Shown here: piece by piece, positions 14,888-24,668 of the stretch
Position numbering within the stretch: position 1 is the stretch's first letter
Layout: every line of letters starts with the position of its first letter
Assembly: GCA_963798075.1 (NCBI GenBank)
Contig: CAWCRU010000015.1
Location: 24,796 to 88,795 of the forward strand
DNA length: 64,000 nt
Origin: DATAOG01 sp963798075
GTDB taxonomy: Bacteria > Pseudomonadota > Alphaproteobacteria > Geminicoccales > Geminicoccaceae
Direction of reading: 5' to 3'
Program-made: the position numbers and the translations under genes
The notes under the pieces: model-generated
What the model was told of the DNA's origin: nothing
Seen by the model: the letters and a program-made list of their open reading frames with translations, nothing else
Databases searched by the model: none

Positions 14888-16327
14888 TCAGCGCATGAGC
14901 TTGGCGTCGAACCCATGCTCGCCATAGGAGAGCAGCGTCTTCTTGCCCTTCATCAGGGTCTCGAGCAGCACCCGGTGACCCCACAGCTGATGCAGGAAGC
15001 CCAGCGTCTTCTCGGCATAGCCGATGTGCAGATCGCGGCCGTCATGCTCGTGCTTGAGATAGAGCGCCCGGTTGTTGCCGTAGTCGGCGTCGTGGATCTT
15101 GATCACCGGCTGGGCATTCATGCCGACCGTCCGGATCAGGGTCTCCTTGACCTCGCGCCAGCTGTCCTGATCGGAGACCTTGGTCACCACCAGGTTGTCG
15201 CCGCGCGGCTCGAACTCGAATAGATCGAGCTCGCGCATCAGCTCCTCGGTCAGGAACCGGCGCAGGAACGAGGCGTCGCGATCGGTCTCGCGGACTTCGA
15301 AGATCTTCTCGCTGCCGGACTTGGTGGGCGGGCCGTAGGCCTCGAGCTCGGCCGCGGTCGGCTGCTCGAAGCGGCGCTCGATGTCCTGCCAGATCTTGAA
15401 GCCGACGTGGTAGGGATTGATGCTGCCCGGATGCGGGCAGATCACCTGATTGTGGCGGACCAGGAACTCCAGATAGATGTCCTGGGGCAACTCCAGGCTG
15501 TTCATGATCTTGTGGTGCCAGTAGCTGGCCCAGCCCTCGTTCATGATCTTGGTCTCGATCTGGGGCAAGAAGTACTGGGCCTCCTCGTGGACGATGGTCA
15601 GCACATCCTGCTCCCACGCCTGGAGGTGGCGGTTGTGGTCGCGGATGAACAACAAGATGTCCTCGTCCGGCTCGAGCGGCACCTGGCGCAGATCGGGCTC
15701 GACATAGTCGGGCCGCCGATGCAGGCGCGCGAACGGGTCGTGGCGCGGCTCCGCCGCCTCGATCCGGCGCTGCCGCTGCTCCTCCGGGTTGAGCTTGCGG
15801 ATCGCCGGGTTGCGGCGGCTGTTCATCGACAGCGCATGCGCCGCGTCGATCAGGGCCTCGACCCGCTCGAGGCCGATCGAGGGGTCCTCTTCGTAGTCGC
15901 GCACGCGGTCGGCGCGGGTCTTGAACTGGGCCAGCGTGTGCTCGGCGCGGGTCGCGTTGCTGAAGGTGAAATTATTCTTGAAGAAGTCGTTGTGACCATA
16001 GACATGCGCGATCGTCAGAATCTGCAGGCAAAGCGAGTTGTCGCGCATCAGATAGGCCAGGCAGGGGTCGGAGTTGATCACCATCTCGTACGGCAGACCG
16101 CTGACCCCATGATCGTACATGGTCTTGGTCTTCTCGTAGGATTTGCCGAAGCTCCAATGCGGGTAGTGGGCGGGCATGCCGTGATAGGCCATGAAGGCCA
16201 GCATCTGATTGTGATCGCAGACCTCGAACTCTTGCCGGTAGCCGTCGAGGCCGAACTCCGCCACCCGCTCGCGGATCGCGTCGTCCCAGTATGCGAGGTC
16301 GTCGAGGTCCCAGTTCGCCACCGCCAT
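14888..16327 (-). CDS. ycgB: SpoVR family protein (YcgB)
   Basis: A 479-residue member of the SpoVR/YcgB family, with the strongly conserved stretches HYPHWSFGKSYEKTK, GLPYEMVINSDPCLAYLM, HVYGHNDFFKNN and NEGWASYWHHKIM. The His-rich motifs suggest a metal site, though no enzyme activity is established. Third gene of the prkA-yeaH-spoVR operon, 70 bases after yeaH. In enterobacteria the three genes belong to the stationary-phase and nitrogen-starvation response; the same order here supports a common function. Confidence 0.92.
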   Translation of the reverse strand: MAVANWDLDDLAYWDDAIRERVAEFGLDGYRQEFEVCDHNQMLAFMAYHGMPAHYPHWSFGKSYEKTKTMYDHGVSGLPYEMVINSDPCLAYLMRDNSLCLQILTIAHVYGHNDFFKNNFTFSNATRAEHTLAQFKTRADRVRDYEEDPSIGLERVEALIDAAHALSMNSRRNPAIRKLNPEEQRQRRIEAAEPRHDPFARLHRRPDYVEPDLRQVPLEPDEDILLFIRDHNRHLQAWEQDVLTIVHEEAQYFLPQIETKIMNEGWASYWHHKIMNSLELPQDIYLEFLVRHNQVICPHPGSINPYHVGFKIWQDIERRFEQPTAAELEAYGPPTKSGSEKIFEVRETDRDASFLRRFLTEELMRELDLFEFEPRGDNLVVTKVSDQDSWREVKETLIRTVGMNAQPVIKIHDADYGNNRALYLKHEHDGRDLHIGYAEKTLGFLHQLWGHRVLLETLMKGKKTLLSYGEHGFDAKLMR

Positions 16328-16397
16328 CCTACCCTTTCGATCCTAGCTCCGGGAGCGCATTCGACGTCGGCCGGACGGCCGGGGTACCCGCGGCCGT

Positions 16398-17612
16398 TCA
16401 GGCGGGCGCCGGCACCCGATCCCGCGACAGGAACGCCTTGAAGCTCGGCCAGATGTCCTCCTTGCGCTCGATCAGTACCGACTGGAAATTGTCGGCCTCG
16501 AGCCGGCGGAACATGTCGAGCATGGAGCTCTCGTAGTAGTGCGAGCCGAGCGGCTTGATCTCACCATACCCGAACAGGTTGCAGATATCGCAGAGTTCCC
16601 TGGCCGCCTTGAGCGCAGCGGCATTGTCGGAATCGAAATTATCGCCGTCAGAGCAGTGAAAAGCATAGACGTTCCACAAGGAGGGGTGATAGCGGTCATG
16701 GATGATCTCGAGGGCCTTATGGTAACCCGAAGAGATCAGCGTGCCGCCGGATTCTCCCTTGTGGAAGAACTCCTCCTCGGTCACCTCGCGCGCCTGGGTG
16801 TGGTGGCCGATGAACACGAGCTCGACGTTCTGATACTTGGTGCTGACGAACTGATAGAGGAGAAAGAAGAAGCTGCGCGCCAGATATTTCTTCATGCTGT
16901 CCATGGACCCGGAGGTGTCCATGACGCACAGCACGACCGCGTTGGACTCCTCGCGCGTGTCCTCGACCAGGCGCTTGTAGGTCAGATCCTCGCGCCGGAA
17001 CGGGAAGCGCTCCTCGCCGGTATCGCCGAGCGCCAGCGGCCGGGACGGTTCGGCCGCCGCCGGGGTCGCGCCGCCGCGCGTGGTCGCGATCTTGCGCCGG
17101 ATGCGCGCCTTGGCGGTGCGCCTTCGATCGAGATGGACGCGCACGCCGGCCTTGCGATAGCCCTTGCGCTTGGCGATCCGGTCGGACTCGACCTCGCGCA
17201 GGATCTTGCGCTCCATGTCGGGCAGCTCGAGATCCTCGAACATGATCTCGATCAACTCGTCGAGGGTCACGTCGGTCTCGTAGTAGTCGATGCCCGGCTG
17301 ATCGCCCGCGCGCCCGGCGCCCTCACCGTCCTTGGCCGCCTTGCCGACCACCTGGCCGGGCTCGGTTTCGCCGTCGCCCGAGCCCACCTGCGGCTGGTTG
17401 TCGCCGAACACGAAGCGGTATTCCTTGATGCCGCGGATCGGGACCTTGATGATCCGATCCCGCGCGCGGCCGATGATCAACTCTTCCGAGATGATGTCGG
17501 CGATGTTGTCGCGGATCGCCTCGCGCAGCTTCTCCCGATGGCGCTGGCGATCACCGGCGCTGCGGTCGGAGCGGAGCGCGTCCGAGGACGAGTAAGGTCG
17601 GAAGATTGCCAT
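16398..17612 (-). CDS. yeaH: YeaH/YhbH family (DUF444) VWA-like protein
   Basis: A 404-residue cytoplasmic protein. The N-terminal half is charged (ISEELIIGRARDRIIKVPIRGIKEYRF region) with a DELIEIMFEDLELPD segment. The C-terminal half has a von Willebrand A-like fold with the MIDAS-type DTSGSM motif and ELVFIGHHTQAREV. The family always occurs beside PrkA and SpoVR and is thought to be a partner or substrate of the kinase. Start is the ATG at 17612, 49 bases after the prkA stop. Confidence 0.92.
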   Translation of the reverse strand: MAIFRPYSSSDALRSDRSAGDRQRHREKLREAIRDNIADIISEELIIGRARDRIIKVPIRGIKEYRFVFGDNQPQVGSGDGETEPGQVVGKAAKDGEGAGRAGDQPGIDYYETDVTLDELIEIMFEDLELPDMERKILREVESDRIAKRKGYRKAGVRVHLDRRRTAKARIRRKIATTRGGATPAAAEPSRPLALGDTGEERFPFRREDLTYKRLVEDTREESNAVVLCVMDTSGSMDSMKKYLARSFFFLLYQFVSTKYQNVELVFIGHHTQAREVTEEEFFHKGESGGTLISSGYHKALEIIHDRYHPSLWNVYAFHCSDGDNFDSDNAAALKAARELCDICNLFGYGEIKPLGSHYYESSMLDMFRRLEADNFQSVLIERKEDIWPSFKAFLSRDRVPAPA

Positions 17613-17661
17613 CCGGTTCGCCGCCTGGCGCGTCAGCTCAAGGCTGCCCTGGCCATCGCCG

Positions 17662-19593
17662 TCAATCCCGCCACAGATGATTGGCGGCGTACTTCAGGAT
17701 CACGTCGACGCTGTCCGCGCAATAGCCTCCCTCGATCAGGTTCTGGACCATGGTGTCGTACTTTTGCTGCTGCTCCTCGTCGCGCGTGCGCGCCTTGGTG
17801 ACGATCCGCGACAGCTCGCGCACCGAGTTCATCAGCTTGCGCTCGATCGCCTCCTTGAGCGGCTCGTAGGCGGTGTAGCTGATCTTCTCGCCGCGCCGCG
17901 AGGACGCCCAGAGGTAAGCGATCACTTCCTGCCGGAAGCCGTCGGCGGCCGAGCCGATGATCGCGATCTGCTCCTCGATCGACTTGAGGAACGACTCATC
18001 CGGCTGCAGCTCCTCGCGGGTGTTGTGGTCACGCACCTTGGACTTGGTGACGTAGGCCTCGGCGTGATCCAGATAGTTCTGGAACAGCGTCTCCGCCTGC
18101 TCCCGGTACGAGTAGATGAACGCCTTGGTGATGTCCTTCTCGAGCAGCTCCAGATAGCCCTTGTGCAGCGTGTCCTGGAGATGCTCGAGGTACTGCTTCT
18201 TGACGTCCTCGGCGAGGTCGGCCTCCTTGACCATGTTGATCAGGGCCTCGCGGACGCTGATCGGATGGATCGACTTCGGGTTCTGGCTGAGCGCGGTGTC
18301 GAGCGCCTTCATGATGAAGCGGGTCGAGATCCCGAACATGCCCTCGCGCTTGGCGTCCTCGTGGAGCTCGCGCGCCGACAGCTTCTTGGTCCGCCCCTTC
18401 TCGACCACCTCCTCGCCGTTGTACAGCCGGAGCTTGGTCATCAGATCGCATTTGGCGGTCGGCTCGAGCCGGGTCAGGACCGCGAACATCGAGGCGATCT
18501 CGAGGGTGTGCGGCGAGATGCAGGCGTCGAACTTGGAGCGCGCCAGGAACTTCTGATAGATCTTGACTTCTTCCGACAGCCGCAGGTTGTAGGGCGCCTT
18601 GACCACCACGATCCGATCGAGGATCGCCTCGTTGGTGTGGTCGGCCTTGAACTTCTGCCACTCGGCCTCGTTGGAGTGGGCGACGATGCAGGTGTCGACG
18701 TAGATCGTGCCGTGGCGACCCGGCGCCGGGACGAACTTCTCCTGGGTGGCGGTGATCATGGTGTGGAGATATTCGGTCTCGTTCTTGAACACCTCGATGA
18801 ACTCGACCAGGCCGCGATTGCCGACGTTGAAGGCGCCGTTGAGCTCCAGCACCCGCGGATCGCCCTCGGAGAAGCGGTCGAGCTTGGAGATGTCCTCCGA
18901 GCCGATCAGCACCGAGGTGTCCTGGTTGTTCGGGTCGACCGGCGGCACGACGCCGATGCCGCGCCGGCCACGCTTGGAGAAGTTGAGGGTGCGGACCGGC
19001 ACCTCCTCGTAGCGGCCGCTGAACTCGTCCATCAGGCGATAGCGGCAGACCGGGCAGAGGTCGCCCTCGATCTTGACCCCAAGCATCTCCTCGAACGCCG
19101 GCCGCAGATGACGCGGGATCAGGTGCAGCGGCTGCTCATAGATCGGGCAGCCGTCGATCACGTAGATCGGCGCCAGCTCCTCGAGGCCGCGCTTGAGACG
19201 CTCGACCAGCGAGCTCTTGCCGGAGCCGACCGGGCCCATCAGGTAGAGCACCTGCCGGCTCTCCTCGCCACCCATCGCCGCCGAGTGGAAGTAGCGCACG
19301 ATCTTGTCGAGCGTGCGCTCCATGCCGAAGAACTCGTCCTTGAAAAAGTTGTAGACCTTGATCCGCTCGTCGCCGAACAGCCGCTGGGTGCGCGGGTCGT
19401 TCTCCGGGTTGATCTCGGTCACGCCGGCGCTGTCGATCATGTCGAACAGCCGGCGATGCGACAGATTCACCACCGCCGGGTCGGCCTTGACCCGCTCCAG
19501 ATATTCGATGAAAGTGCCATGCCAGTGCTGGGTCTGGCGGGTTTCCCGATCCTCCTGGATGAGCTTGGCGAAATCGATCGTCTGCTTGACCAT
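17662..19593 (-). CDS. prkA: PrkA family serine protein kinase / AAA+ protein (YeaG)
   Basis: A 643-residue protein with an N-terminal AAA+ domain (Walker A GPVGSGKSSL) and a C-terminal kinase-like domain related to phosphotransferases. A Cys pair in CPVCRYRLMDEF and a Cys/Pro segment in VIDGCPIYEQPLH are present, as in E. coli YeaG. The ATG at 19593 is preferred over the upstream one because GAGGTGGAG lies four to five bases before it and the family starts MVKQT-like. First gene of the stress operon; the promoter should lie within 19594-19850. Recent work on relatives treats some PrkA proteins as AAA+ proteases, so 'kinase' should be read with care. Confidence 0.92.
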   Translation of the reverse strand: MVKQTIDFAKLIQEDRETRQTQHWHGTFIEYLERVKADPAVVNLSHRRLFDMIDSAGVTEINPENDPRTQRLFGDERIKVYNFFKDEFFGMERTLDKIVRYFHSAAMGGEESRQVLYLMGPVGSGKSSLVERLKRGLEELAPIYVIDGCPIYEQPLHLIPRHLRPAFEEMLGVKIEGDLCPVCRYRLMDEFSGRYEEVPVRTLNFSKRGRRGIGVVPPVDPNNQDTSVLIGSEDISKLDRFSEGDPRVLELNGAFNVGNRGLVEFIEVFKNETEYLHTMITATQEKFVPAPGRHGTIYVDTCIVAHSNEAEWQKFKADHTNEAILDRIVVVKAPYNLRLSEEVKIYQKFLARSKFDACISPHTLEIASMFAVLTRLEPTAKCDLMTKLRLYNGEEVVEKGRTKKLSARELHEDAKREGMFGISTRFIMKALDTALSQNPKSIHPISVREALINMVKEADLAEDVKKQYLEHLQDTLHKGYLELLEKDITKAFIYSYREQAETLFQNYLDHAEAYVTKSKVRDHNTREELQPDESFLKSIEEQIAIIGSAADGFRQEVIAYLWASSRRGEKISYTAYEPLKEAIERKLMNSVRELSRIVTKARTRDEEQQQKYDTMVQNLIEGGYCADSVDVILKYAANHLWRD

Positions 19594-20323
19594 GCACTCC
19601 ACCTCGCTGCTAGGACCTCGCGGATCGCGCCGCCCCACCCCGCCCTCGACCGATCGCCGGCAGACATCGGGCCCCTGCTACCAAAACGCGAACCGGCACG
19701 GACGGGGTCCACCCAAGGGATCGTCGACGGCACACTAGGGCTGAATGTCTGAGCATTGCGTTAAGGACGCCCTTCCAAGCTGCCGATCGACGCAAATCTC
19801 ATGCCGGGAAGGTGATGGGCCACGTCGACCGGCCGCTCCTCTATATCTAGGTTGCCATACCCGTACATCTAGGCTACCGAACCGGCCCATCCAGGTGCCT
19901 GCAATCCCCCATTTGGCTTGCTTGCCGCGCGCGTCCACCATGCGACCGGTCGAGGCCCGCGCCGACCGGCAGCGTCTCGCCGGCTTGCGCAGCAGCCAGA
20001 TCGGTCCGGCGCAATTCATCGCGCGGTGAAACAGGAACGCTCGTTCATATTAACCATGAAGATTACCAACCATCGGCCGGAACTTCAACCAGAATATCTA
20101 GGTCGATGATTGCCTCAAATCTTCGGAGTATTGCTCGGGACCGGGCTGGGAAATCCGACCGCGAGCGCCCGCGGCCGGGGTCTTTTGCCAAGGCCCCCGG
20201 AGTCCACTACACTTCGCGGCATGCCCCGGTGCCCAGGGACGCCGGGCCTGTACGTCCGTGCCACGGCAATCCGCAGTCCGCGCGGCTGAGCGCCGCCGGG
20301 TCCAATCAGGGAGGACCAGACGC
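19594..20323. promoter_or_regulatory. Divergent regulatory region between prkA and tctC, with repeated ATCTAGG boxes
   Basis: This 730-base spacer is clearly less GC-rich than its flanks between about 19740 and 20110. It holds no convincing gene. The heptamer ATCTAGG occurs three times: 19845-19851, 19867-19873 (22 bases apart, about two helical turns, in the contexts TATCTAGGTTGCC and CATCTAGGCTACC) and 20096-20102. The first two look like a tandem operator. A GGGAGGA Shine-Dalgarno for tctC closes the region at about 20309-20315. I searched by eye for an EcfG-type GGAAC/CGTT promoter and found none convincing. Confidence 0.4.
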
Positions 20324-21307
20324 ATGCGATCGTTCTTCAAGCTCGGCGGTCCGGCCGCCGTCGCCCTCGCGCTCCTCGGCAGCGCCTGGGCCAGCGGGCC
20401 GGCCGCGGCGGCCTATCCGGACCGCCCGATCACCATCATCGTGCCCTGGGGTGCGGGCGGCGGCACCGACGCCACCGGCCGGATTCTCGCGAGCCTCATG
20501 GAGCAGAAGCTCGGCGTGCCGGTCAACGTGGTCAACCGCACCGGCGGCTCTGGCGTGATCGGGCACTCGGCGATCGCGACCGCCGCCCCCGACGGCTACA
20601 CGCTCGGCGTGGTCACGGTCGAGATCGGCATGATGCACTGGCAGGGCCTGACCGAGCTCAGCTACAAGGACTACACACCTCTGGCGCTGTACAACGCCGA
20701 CCCCTCCGGGATCGAGGTGCGCGCCGATTCCGAATGGCAGACCGCCAAGGACGTGCTCGCCGCGGTCAAGGCCAACCCCGGCCAGTACAAGGCCTCGGGC
20801 ACCGGCCAGGGCGGCATCTGGCATCTGGCGCTGGCCGGCATGCTGCAGGCGGCCGGGATCGCGCCCGACGCCGCACCCTGGGTCCCGAGCCAGGGGGCGG
20901 CGCCCGGCCTGCAGGACATGGTCGCCGGCGGCGTCGACATCGTCACCTGCTCGGTGCCCGAGGCGCAGTCGCTGCTCGAGGCCGGCCGGGTCAGGAGCCT
21001 CGCGGTCATGAGCGACGAGCGCAACCCGGCGTTCCCGGACGTGCCGACGCTGAAGGAGGCGACCGGGCTCGACTGGAAGGTCGCCGCCTGGCGCGGCATC
21101 GCCGGCCCCAAGGGCATGCCCGACGAGGTCACCCAGAAGCTCGTGCCGGTGCTCAAGCAGATCTGGGACGGCAAGGAGTTCAAGGACTTCATGGCCCAGC
21201 GCGGCTTCGGCCTGGTCTGGGGCGATCCGGAGCGCTTCGAGCAGTGGATGGCCGAGAGCGACGCGTCGCTGGGCAAGGTCATGAAGGCGGTCGGGATCGC
21301 CAAATAA
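20324..21307 (+). CDS. tctC: Tripartite tricarboxylate transporter substrate-binding protein
   Basis: Periplasmic binding protein of 327 residues. It has a signal peptide (residues 1-30, ending ASGPAAAAYPD), the family-defining YPDRPITIIVPWGAGGGTD start of the mature protein, and an N-terminal lobe ending NRTGGSGVIGHSAIA. It captures a carboxylate and delivers it to TctA/TctB. The ATG has a good RBS (GGGAGGA) and is followed at 34 bases by tctB. The ligand cannot be told from sequence, as TctC paralogues differ widely. Confidence 0.9.
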   Translation: MRSFFKLGGPAAVALALLGSAWASGPAAAAYPDRPITIIVPWGAGGGTDATGRILASLMEQKLGVPVNVVNRTGGSGVIGHSAIATAAPDGYTLGVVTVEIGMMHWQGLTELSYKDYTPLALYNADPSGIEVRADSEWQTAKDVLAAVKANPGQYKASGTGQGGIWHLALAGMLQAAGIAPDAAPWVPSQGAAPGLQDMVAGGVDIVTCSVPEAQSLLEAGRVRSLAVMSDERNPAFPDVPTLKEATGLDWKVAAWRGIAGPKGMPDEVTQKLVPVLKQIWDGKEFKDFMAQRGFGLVWGDPERFEQWMAESDASLGKVMKAVGIAK

Positions 21308-21341
21308 GCCCGCCGCGCCGGCCGCTCGGGGACGGGGTGCG

Positions 21342-21824
21342 GTGAAGGTCAACGACGCCGTGATCGGGGTCGTGCTGGTGCTGTTCGCGCTGCTGATGAT
21401 CTGGCAGACGCGCAGCTTCCCGGCGATGCCGGGCCAGGACTACGGCCCCGCCCTGTTCCCGGTGCTGGTCGGCATCGGCCTGATCGTGACCGGCGGCATC
21501 CTGATCGCAGGCGGCCTCGCGCGGCGGCGGACCGAGCCCTGGGTCGGCGGCGGCGCCTGGCTCCGATCGCCGCTGCACCTGGCCCGCTTCGCGGCGATCG
21601 TCGGCGGCCTCCTGTTCTACATCCTGGCCTCCGACAGGCTCGGCTTCATCCCGACCGCGATCCTGCTGCTGTTTGGCTGGCTGCTCCTGTTCCGCGGCCG
21701 GCCGCTCTCGTCGCTCGTGATCGCGCTCGCGGTCACCGCGGTCGTCGACTACGCGTTCACCCATCTGCTGCTGGTGCCGCTGCCGCTGGGCGTGCTCCAG
21801 CGCCTCCTCTACCCGGCCTCGTGA
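21342..21824 (+). CDS. tctB: Tripartite tricarboxylate transporter small membrane subunit
   Basis: A 160-residue DUF1468 protein with four predicted membrane segments (VIGVVLVLFALLMIW; LFPVLVGIGLIVTGGILIAG; FAAIVGGLLFYILA; LLLFGWLLLFRG with the following helix). GTG start. Its stop overlaps or nearly touches the tctA start, so the two are coupled. It partners TctA in the sodium- or proton-driven permease. Confidence 0.88.
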   Translation: MKVNDAVIGVVLVLFALLMIWQTRSFPAMPGQDYGPALFPVLVGIGLIVTGGILIAGGLARRRTEPWVGGGAWLRSPLHLARFAAIVGGLLFYILASDRLGFIPTAILLLFGWLLLFRGRPLSSLVIALAVTAVVDYAFTHLLLVPLPLGVLQRLLYPAS

Positions 21825-21829
21825 GCCCC

Positions 21830-23363
21830 ATGTCGCCCTTCGAGACCGCGCTCGGCCTGGTCTTCGATCCTTACGTCCTGCTCGTGCTCGTGCTCGCCGC
21901 GGCGTTCGGCCTCGTGGTCGGCGCCCTGCCCGGCCTGACCGCGACCATGGCGACGGCGCTGCTGGTGCCGATCACCTTCTTCATGGACCCGGTGCCCGCG
22001 ATCGGCGCGATCGTGACCGCCTCGGCGATGGCGATCTTCGCCGGCGACATCTCGGGGGCGCTGCTGCGCATCCCCGGCACGCCTGCCTCGGCCGCCTATG
22101 TCGAGGACGCCTATCGGATGACCCGTGCCGGGCAGGCCGAGCTGGCGCTCGGCGCGTGCCTCGACGAGCTCGGCGATCGGCGGCCTGTTCGGCACCGCCG
22201 TGCTCGCCTTCTCGGCGCCGGCGCTGGCCGAGTTCGCGCTGCGCTTCAGCTCGCACGAGTATTTCTGGCTCGCCTGCTTCGGCCTCAGCTGCGCCGTCTT
22301 CATCTCGACCGACGCGCCGGTCAAGGGCGTGGTCTCGCTGCTGATCGGCCTGTTCATCGCGACCATCGGCATCGACGTCACCGCCGGCTATCCCCGCTTC
22401 AGCTTCGGCAACGTCGAGCTGATGGGCGGGGTCAGCTTCATCCCGGCGATGATCGGCATGTTCGCGGTCAGCGAGGTGCTGCGCTACGCGATCGCGACCG
22501 AGCCGCCGCTCGAGGCGCCCCGCCAGGCGATCGTGCACATCTTCCGCGGCCTGGGCCCGGTGCTCTGGCGCTACAAGCTGAACCTTCTGCGCGGCAACGT
22601 GATCGGCGTGGTCATCGGCATCCTGCCGGGCTCGGGCGCCGACATCGCGGCCTGGATCTCCTACGCCGTCGCCAAGCGCTTCTCGAAGGAGCCGGAAAAG
22701 TTCGGCCGCGGCCACGTCGAGGGCCTGGTGGATGCCGGCGCCGCCAACAACTCAGCACTCGGCGGCGCCTGGGTCCCGGCCATGGTGTTCGGTATCCCCG
22801 GCGATTCGATCACCGCGATCGTGATCGGCGTCCTCTACATGAAGAACATGAACCCGGGCCCGACCATCCTGTTGCACGCGCCCGAGCTGCTCTACGCCGT
22901 GTTCGTCGTCTTCTTCGTCGCCAATGTGCTCATGATCCCGCTGGGCTACGCCGCGATCCGGCTGTCGCGCCAGATCCTGCACGTTCCGCGCGCGATCCTG
23001 ATGCCCGTGATCCTGATCTTTTGCATCGTCGGCTCGTTCGCGATCAACAACACGGTCTTCGGGGTCGGCATCATCCTGGTCCTGGGCCTGCTCGCCTTCG
23101 TCATGGAGGAGAACGGCTTCCCGATCGCGCCCGCGATCCTGGGCATCGTGCTCGGGCCCTTGGTCGAGGACAACTTCATGACCACGATGATGAAGTCGAA
23201 CGGCGATCTGCTGGGCTTCTTCTCGCGCCCGATCGCGGCCGCGCTCGGGGCGGTCACGCTCGCCATCTGGGCCTGGGTGATCGTCGGCTGGAGCCTGCGC
23301 GCCTGGCGCGGCCGCCACCCGGCCGAGAGCAGCCCCGCGGCCACCGGACAGCCGCAAAAGTAG
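21830..23363 (+). CDS. tctA: Tripartite tricarboxylate transporter large permease, one frameshift
   Basis: About 510 residues if repaired, with some ten to twelve membrane segments. Family motifs are VVGALPGLTATMATALL near the N-terminus, GILPGSGADIAAWISY and FGIPGDSITAIVIGVLYMKN in the middle. One extra base at about 22163 (within CTCGACG, codons for ALGACL then TSSAIGGLFG) shifts the frame between residues 111 and 112; everything on both sides is well conserved. A GTG at 21821 overlapping the tctB stop is an alternative start. If the insertion is real, the transporter is dead. Confidence 0.85.
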
Positions 23364-23463
23364 GGAGCTTGGCAGCCGATCGGCGACGTGCTTACTCTCT
23401 TTCCAGCCAAGGAGGCGCCCGTCGACCCTGCGCGACGGGTCATAACGATAAGGAGAGCAGCGC

Positions 23464-24555
23464 ATGTCTCGTATGCCATTGGCGTTCGGCGCCACCGCCA
23501 TCGGTCTGGCGCTGGCGATCAGCGGTCCGCTCCAGGCCCAGGTTTCAGGCGGGGTCGACCAGACGGTCGGCGGCACGCCGTTCGAGGACGCGGCCAAGCC
23601 CAGCCCCGACACCAAGGACTTCCACAGCAAGGATGGCAAGCTCACCTTCGCGATCATCAGCCACACCGCCGGCAACGGCTTCTTCGACCCGGCCTACGTC
23701 GGCGCCCAGGTCGCGGCCAACGCGTTCGGCATCAACCTGATCAAGCTCGGGCCGGAAGCGCCGATCGACGACTATCCGCGCCAGTTCGAGATCATCAATC
23801 AGGTGCTCCAGGACCCGACCATCGACGGCATCGCGATCACCAGCGGCCAGGCCGGCGCCTACAACGACGTGATCGCCAAGGCCGAGGAGCTCGGGATCCC
23901 GGTCGCGACCTTCAACAGCTTCGACCCCGGCCTCAAGGACCGCAACAGCATCAGCCATACCGGCCAGGACGCCTCGGCCGCGGCGATCGGCGGCGAGGCG
24001 ATGGTCAAGTGCATCCTGGCCAGCGGCGCCAAGGGCGGCTCGATCCTGTTCCCCAACACCACCACCATGGGCAACGTCGAGGTCAACAACCGCACCATCG
24101 CGGCCTTCGAGGCGACCGTGAAGGCGCTCTCCGACGCCGGCCAGCTCGACAACTTCAAAGTCGACGCCGGCCCTGAGAACATCGGCATCGACGTCGATCA
24201 GAAGAACCTGGTCGGCTCGACCGTCAGCCTGATCGAGAGCCGGGGCGACGTGGTCGGCCTCATGGGCACCAACGCCGCGACCACGCCTGCGATCGGCGAT
24301 GCGGTCGCCCAGCTCGGCCTCCAGGACAAGATCTGCAGCTACGGCTTCGACCTCGGCCCCAAGATGCTCGACCAGATCAAGTCCGGCGCGCTCGACGGCT
24401 CGCTCGGCCAGCAGCCGTTCCTGCAGGGCTTCTATCCGATCCTGCAGCTCTACCTGCAGATCGACCGCGGCATCGCAGCGGCCGATCTCGACACCAAGGC
24501 GCAGCTCGTGACCAAGGACAACGTCGCCGCGGTCGGCAAGCGCTTCGAGAACTGA
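23464..24555 (+). CDS. Sugar ABC transporter substrate-binding protein (RbsB/type I fold)
   Basis: A 363-residue periplasmic protein. It has a signal peptide (residues 1-25, ending GPLQAQ) and a type I periplasmic-binding fold starting KLTFAIISHTAGNGFFDPAYVGAQVAANAFG, and two lobes with DPTIDGIAITSGQAGAYNDVI and DVVGLMGTNAATTPAI. Two cysteines (MVKCILA and DKICSYGFD) may pair. The RBS AAGGAG is six to seven bases upstream of the ATG. It is the first gene of an ABC system whose permease starts 624 bases later; the ligand is probably a sugar or sugar-like compound, unidentified. Confidence 0.88.
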   Translation: MSRMPLAFGATAIGLALAISGPLQAQVSGGVDQTVGGTPFEDAAKPSPDTKDFHSKDGKLTFAIISHTAGNGFFDPAYVGAQVAANAFGINLIKLGPEAPIDDYPRQFEIINQVLQDPTIDGIAITSGQAGAYNDVIAKAEELGIPVATFNSFDPGLKDRNSISHTGQDASAAAIGGEAMVKCILASGAKGGSILFPNTTTMGNVEVNNRTIAAFEATVKALSDAGQLDNFKVDAGPENIGIDVDQKNLVGSTVSLIESRGDVVGLMGTNAATTPAIGDAVAQLGLQDKICSYGFDLGPKMLDQIKSGALDGSLGQQPFLQGFYPILQLYLQIDRGIAAADLDTKAQLVTKDNVAAVGKRFEN

Positions 24556-24584
24556 CCCGGGAGACGATCCCTTGCCGTACCCGA

Positions 24585-24620
24585 CGGTGCCCGGATGCCG
24601 CTCCGGGCACCGCCCCTTTT
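24585..24620 (+). terminator. Intrinsic terminator after the sugar-binding protein gene
   Basis: A 10-bp perfect stem (CGGTGCCCGG / CCGGGCACCG, 24585-24594 with 24603-24612) with an 8-base loop. CCCC and TTTT follow (T-run 24617-24620). It lies 30 bases past the stop. It would end most transcripts after the binding protein and so give it in excess over the permease and ATPase, as is common in binding-protein-dependent systems. Confidence 0.65.
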
Positions 24621-24668
24621 CGGCGACCTCCGCTCGGATATCCGAGGCCGACCGGCGGGCAACCGGCC

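Noticed and set aside
17677..19752. 691-codon plus-strand open frame opposite prkA
   Set aside because: Exact antisense of a strongly conserved kinase gene, with a Leu/Arg/Asp/Val-only composition typical of shadow frames.
20030..20110. EcfG-type general stress promoter
   Set aside because: GGAAC occurs twice on the plus strand, but no CGTT lies at the required 16-18 base spacing and the orientation would not serve prkA.
21830..23363. Programmed ribosomal frameshift in tctA
   Set aside because: No slippery heptamer or downstream structure at 22160-22165, and the family is not known to recode; a plain insertion explains it.
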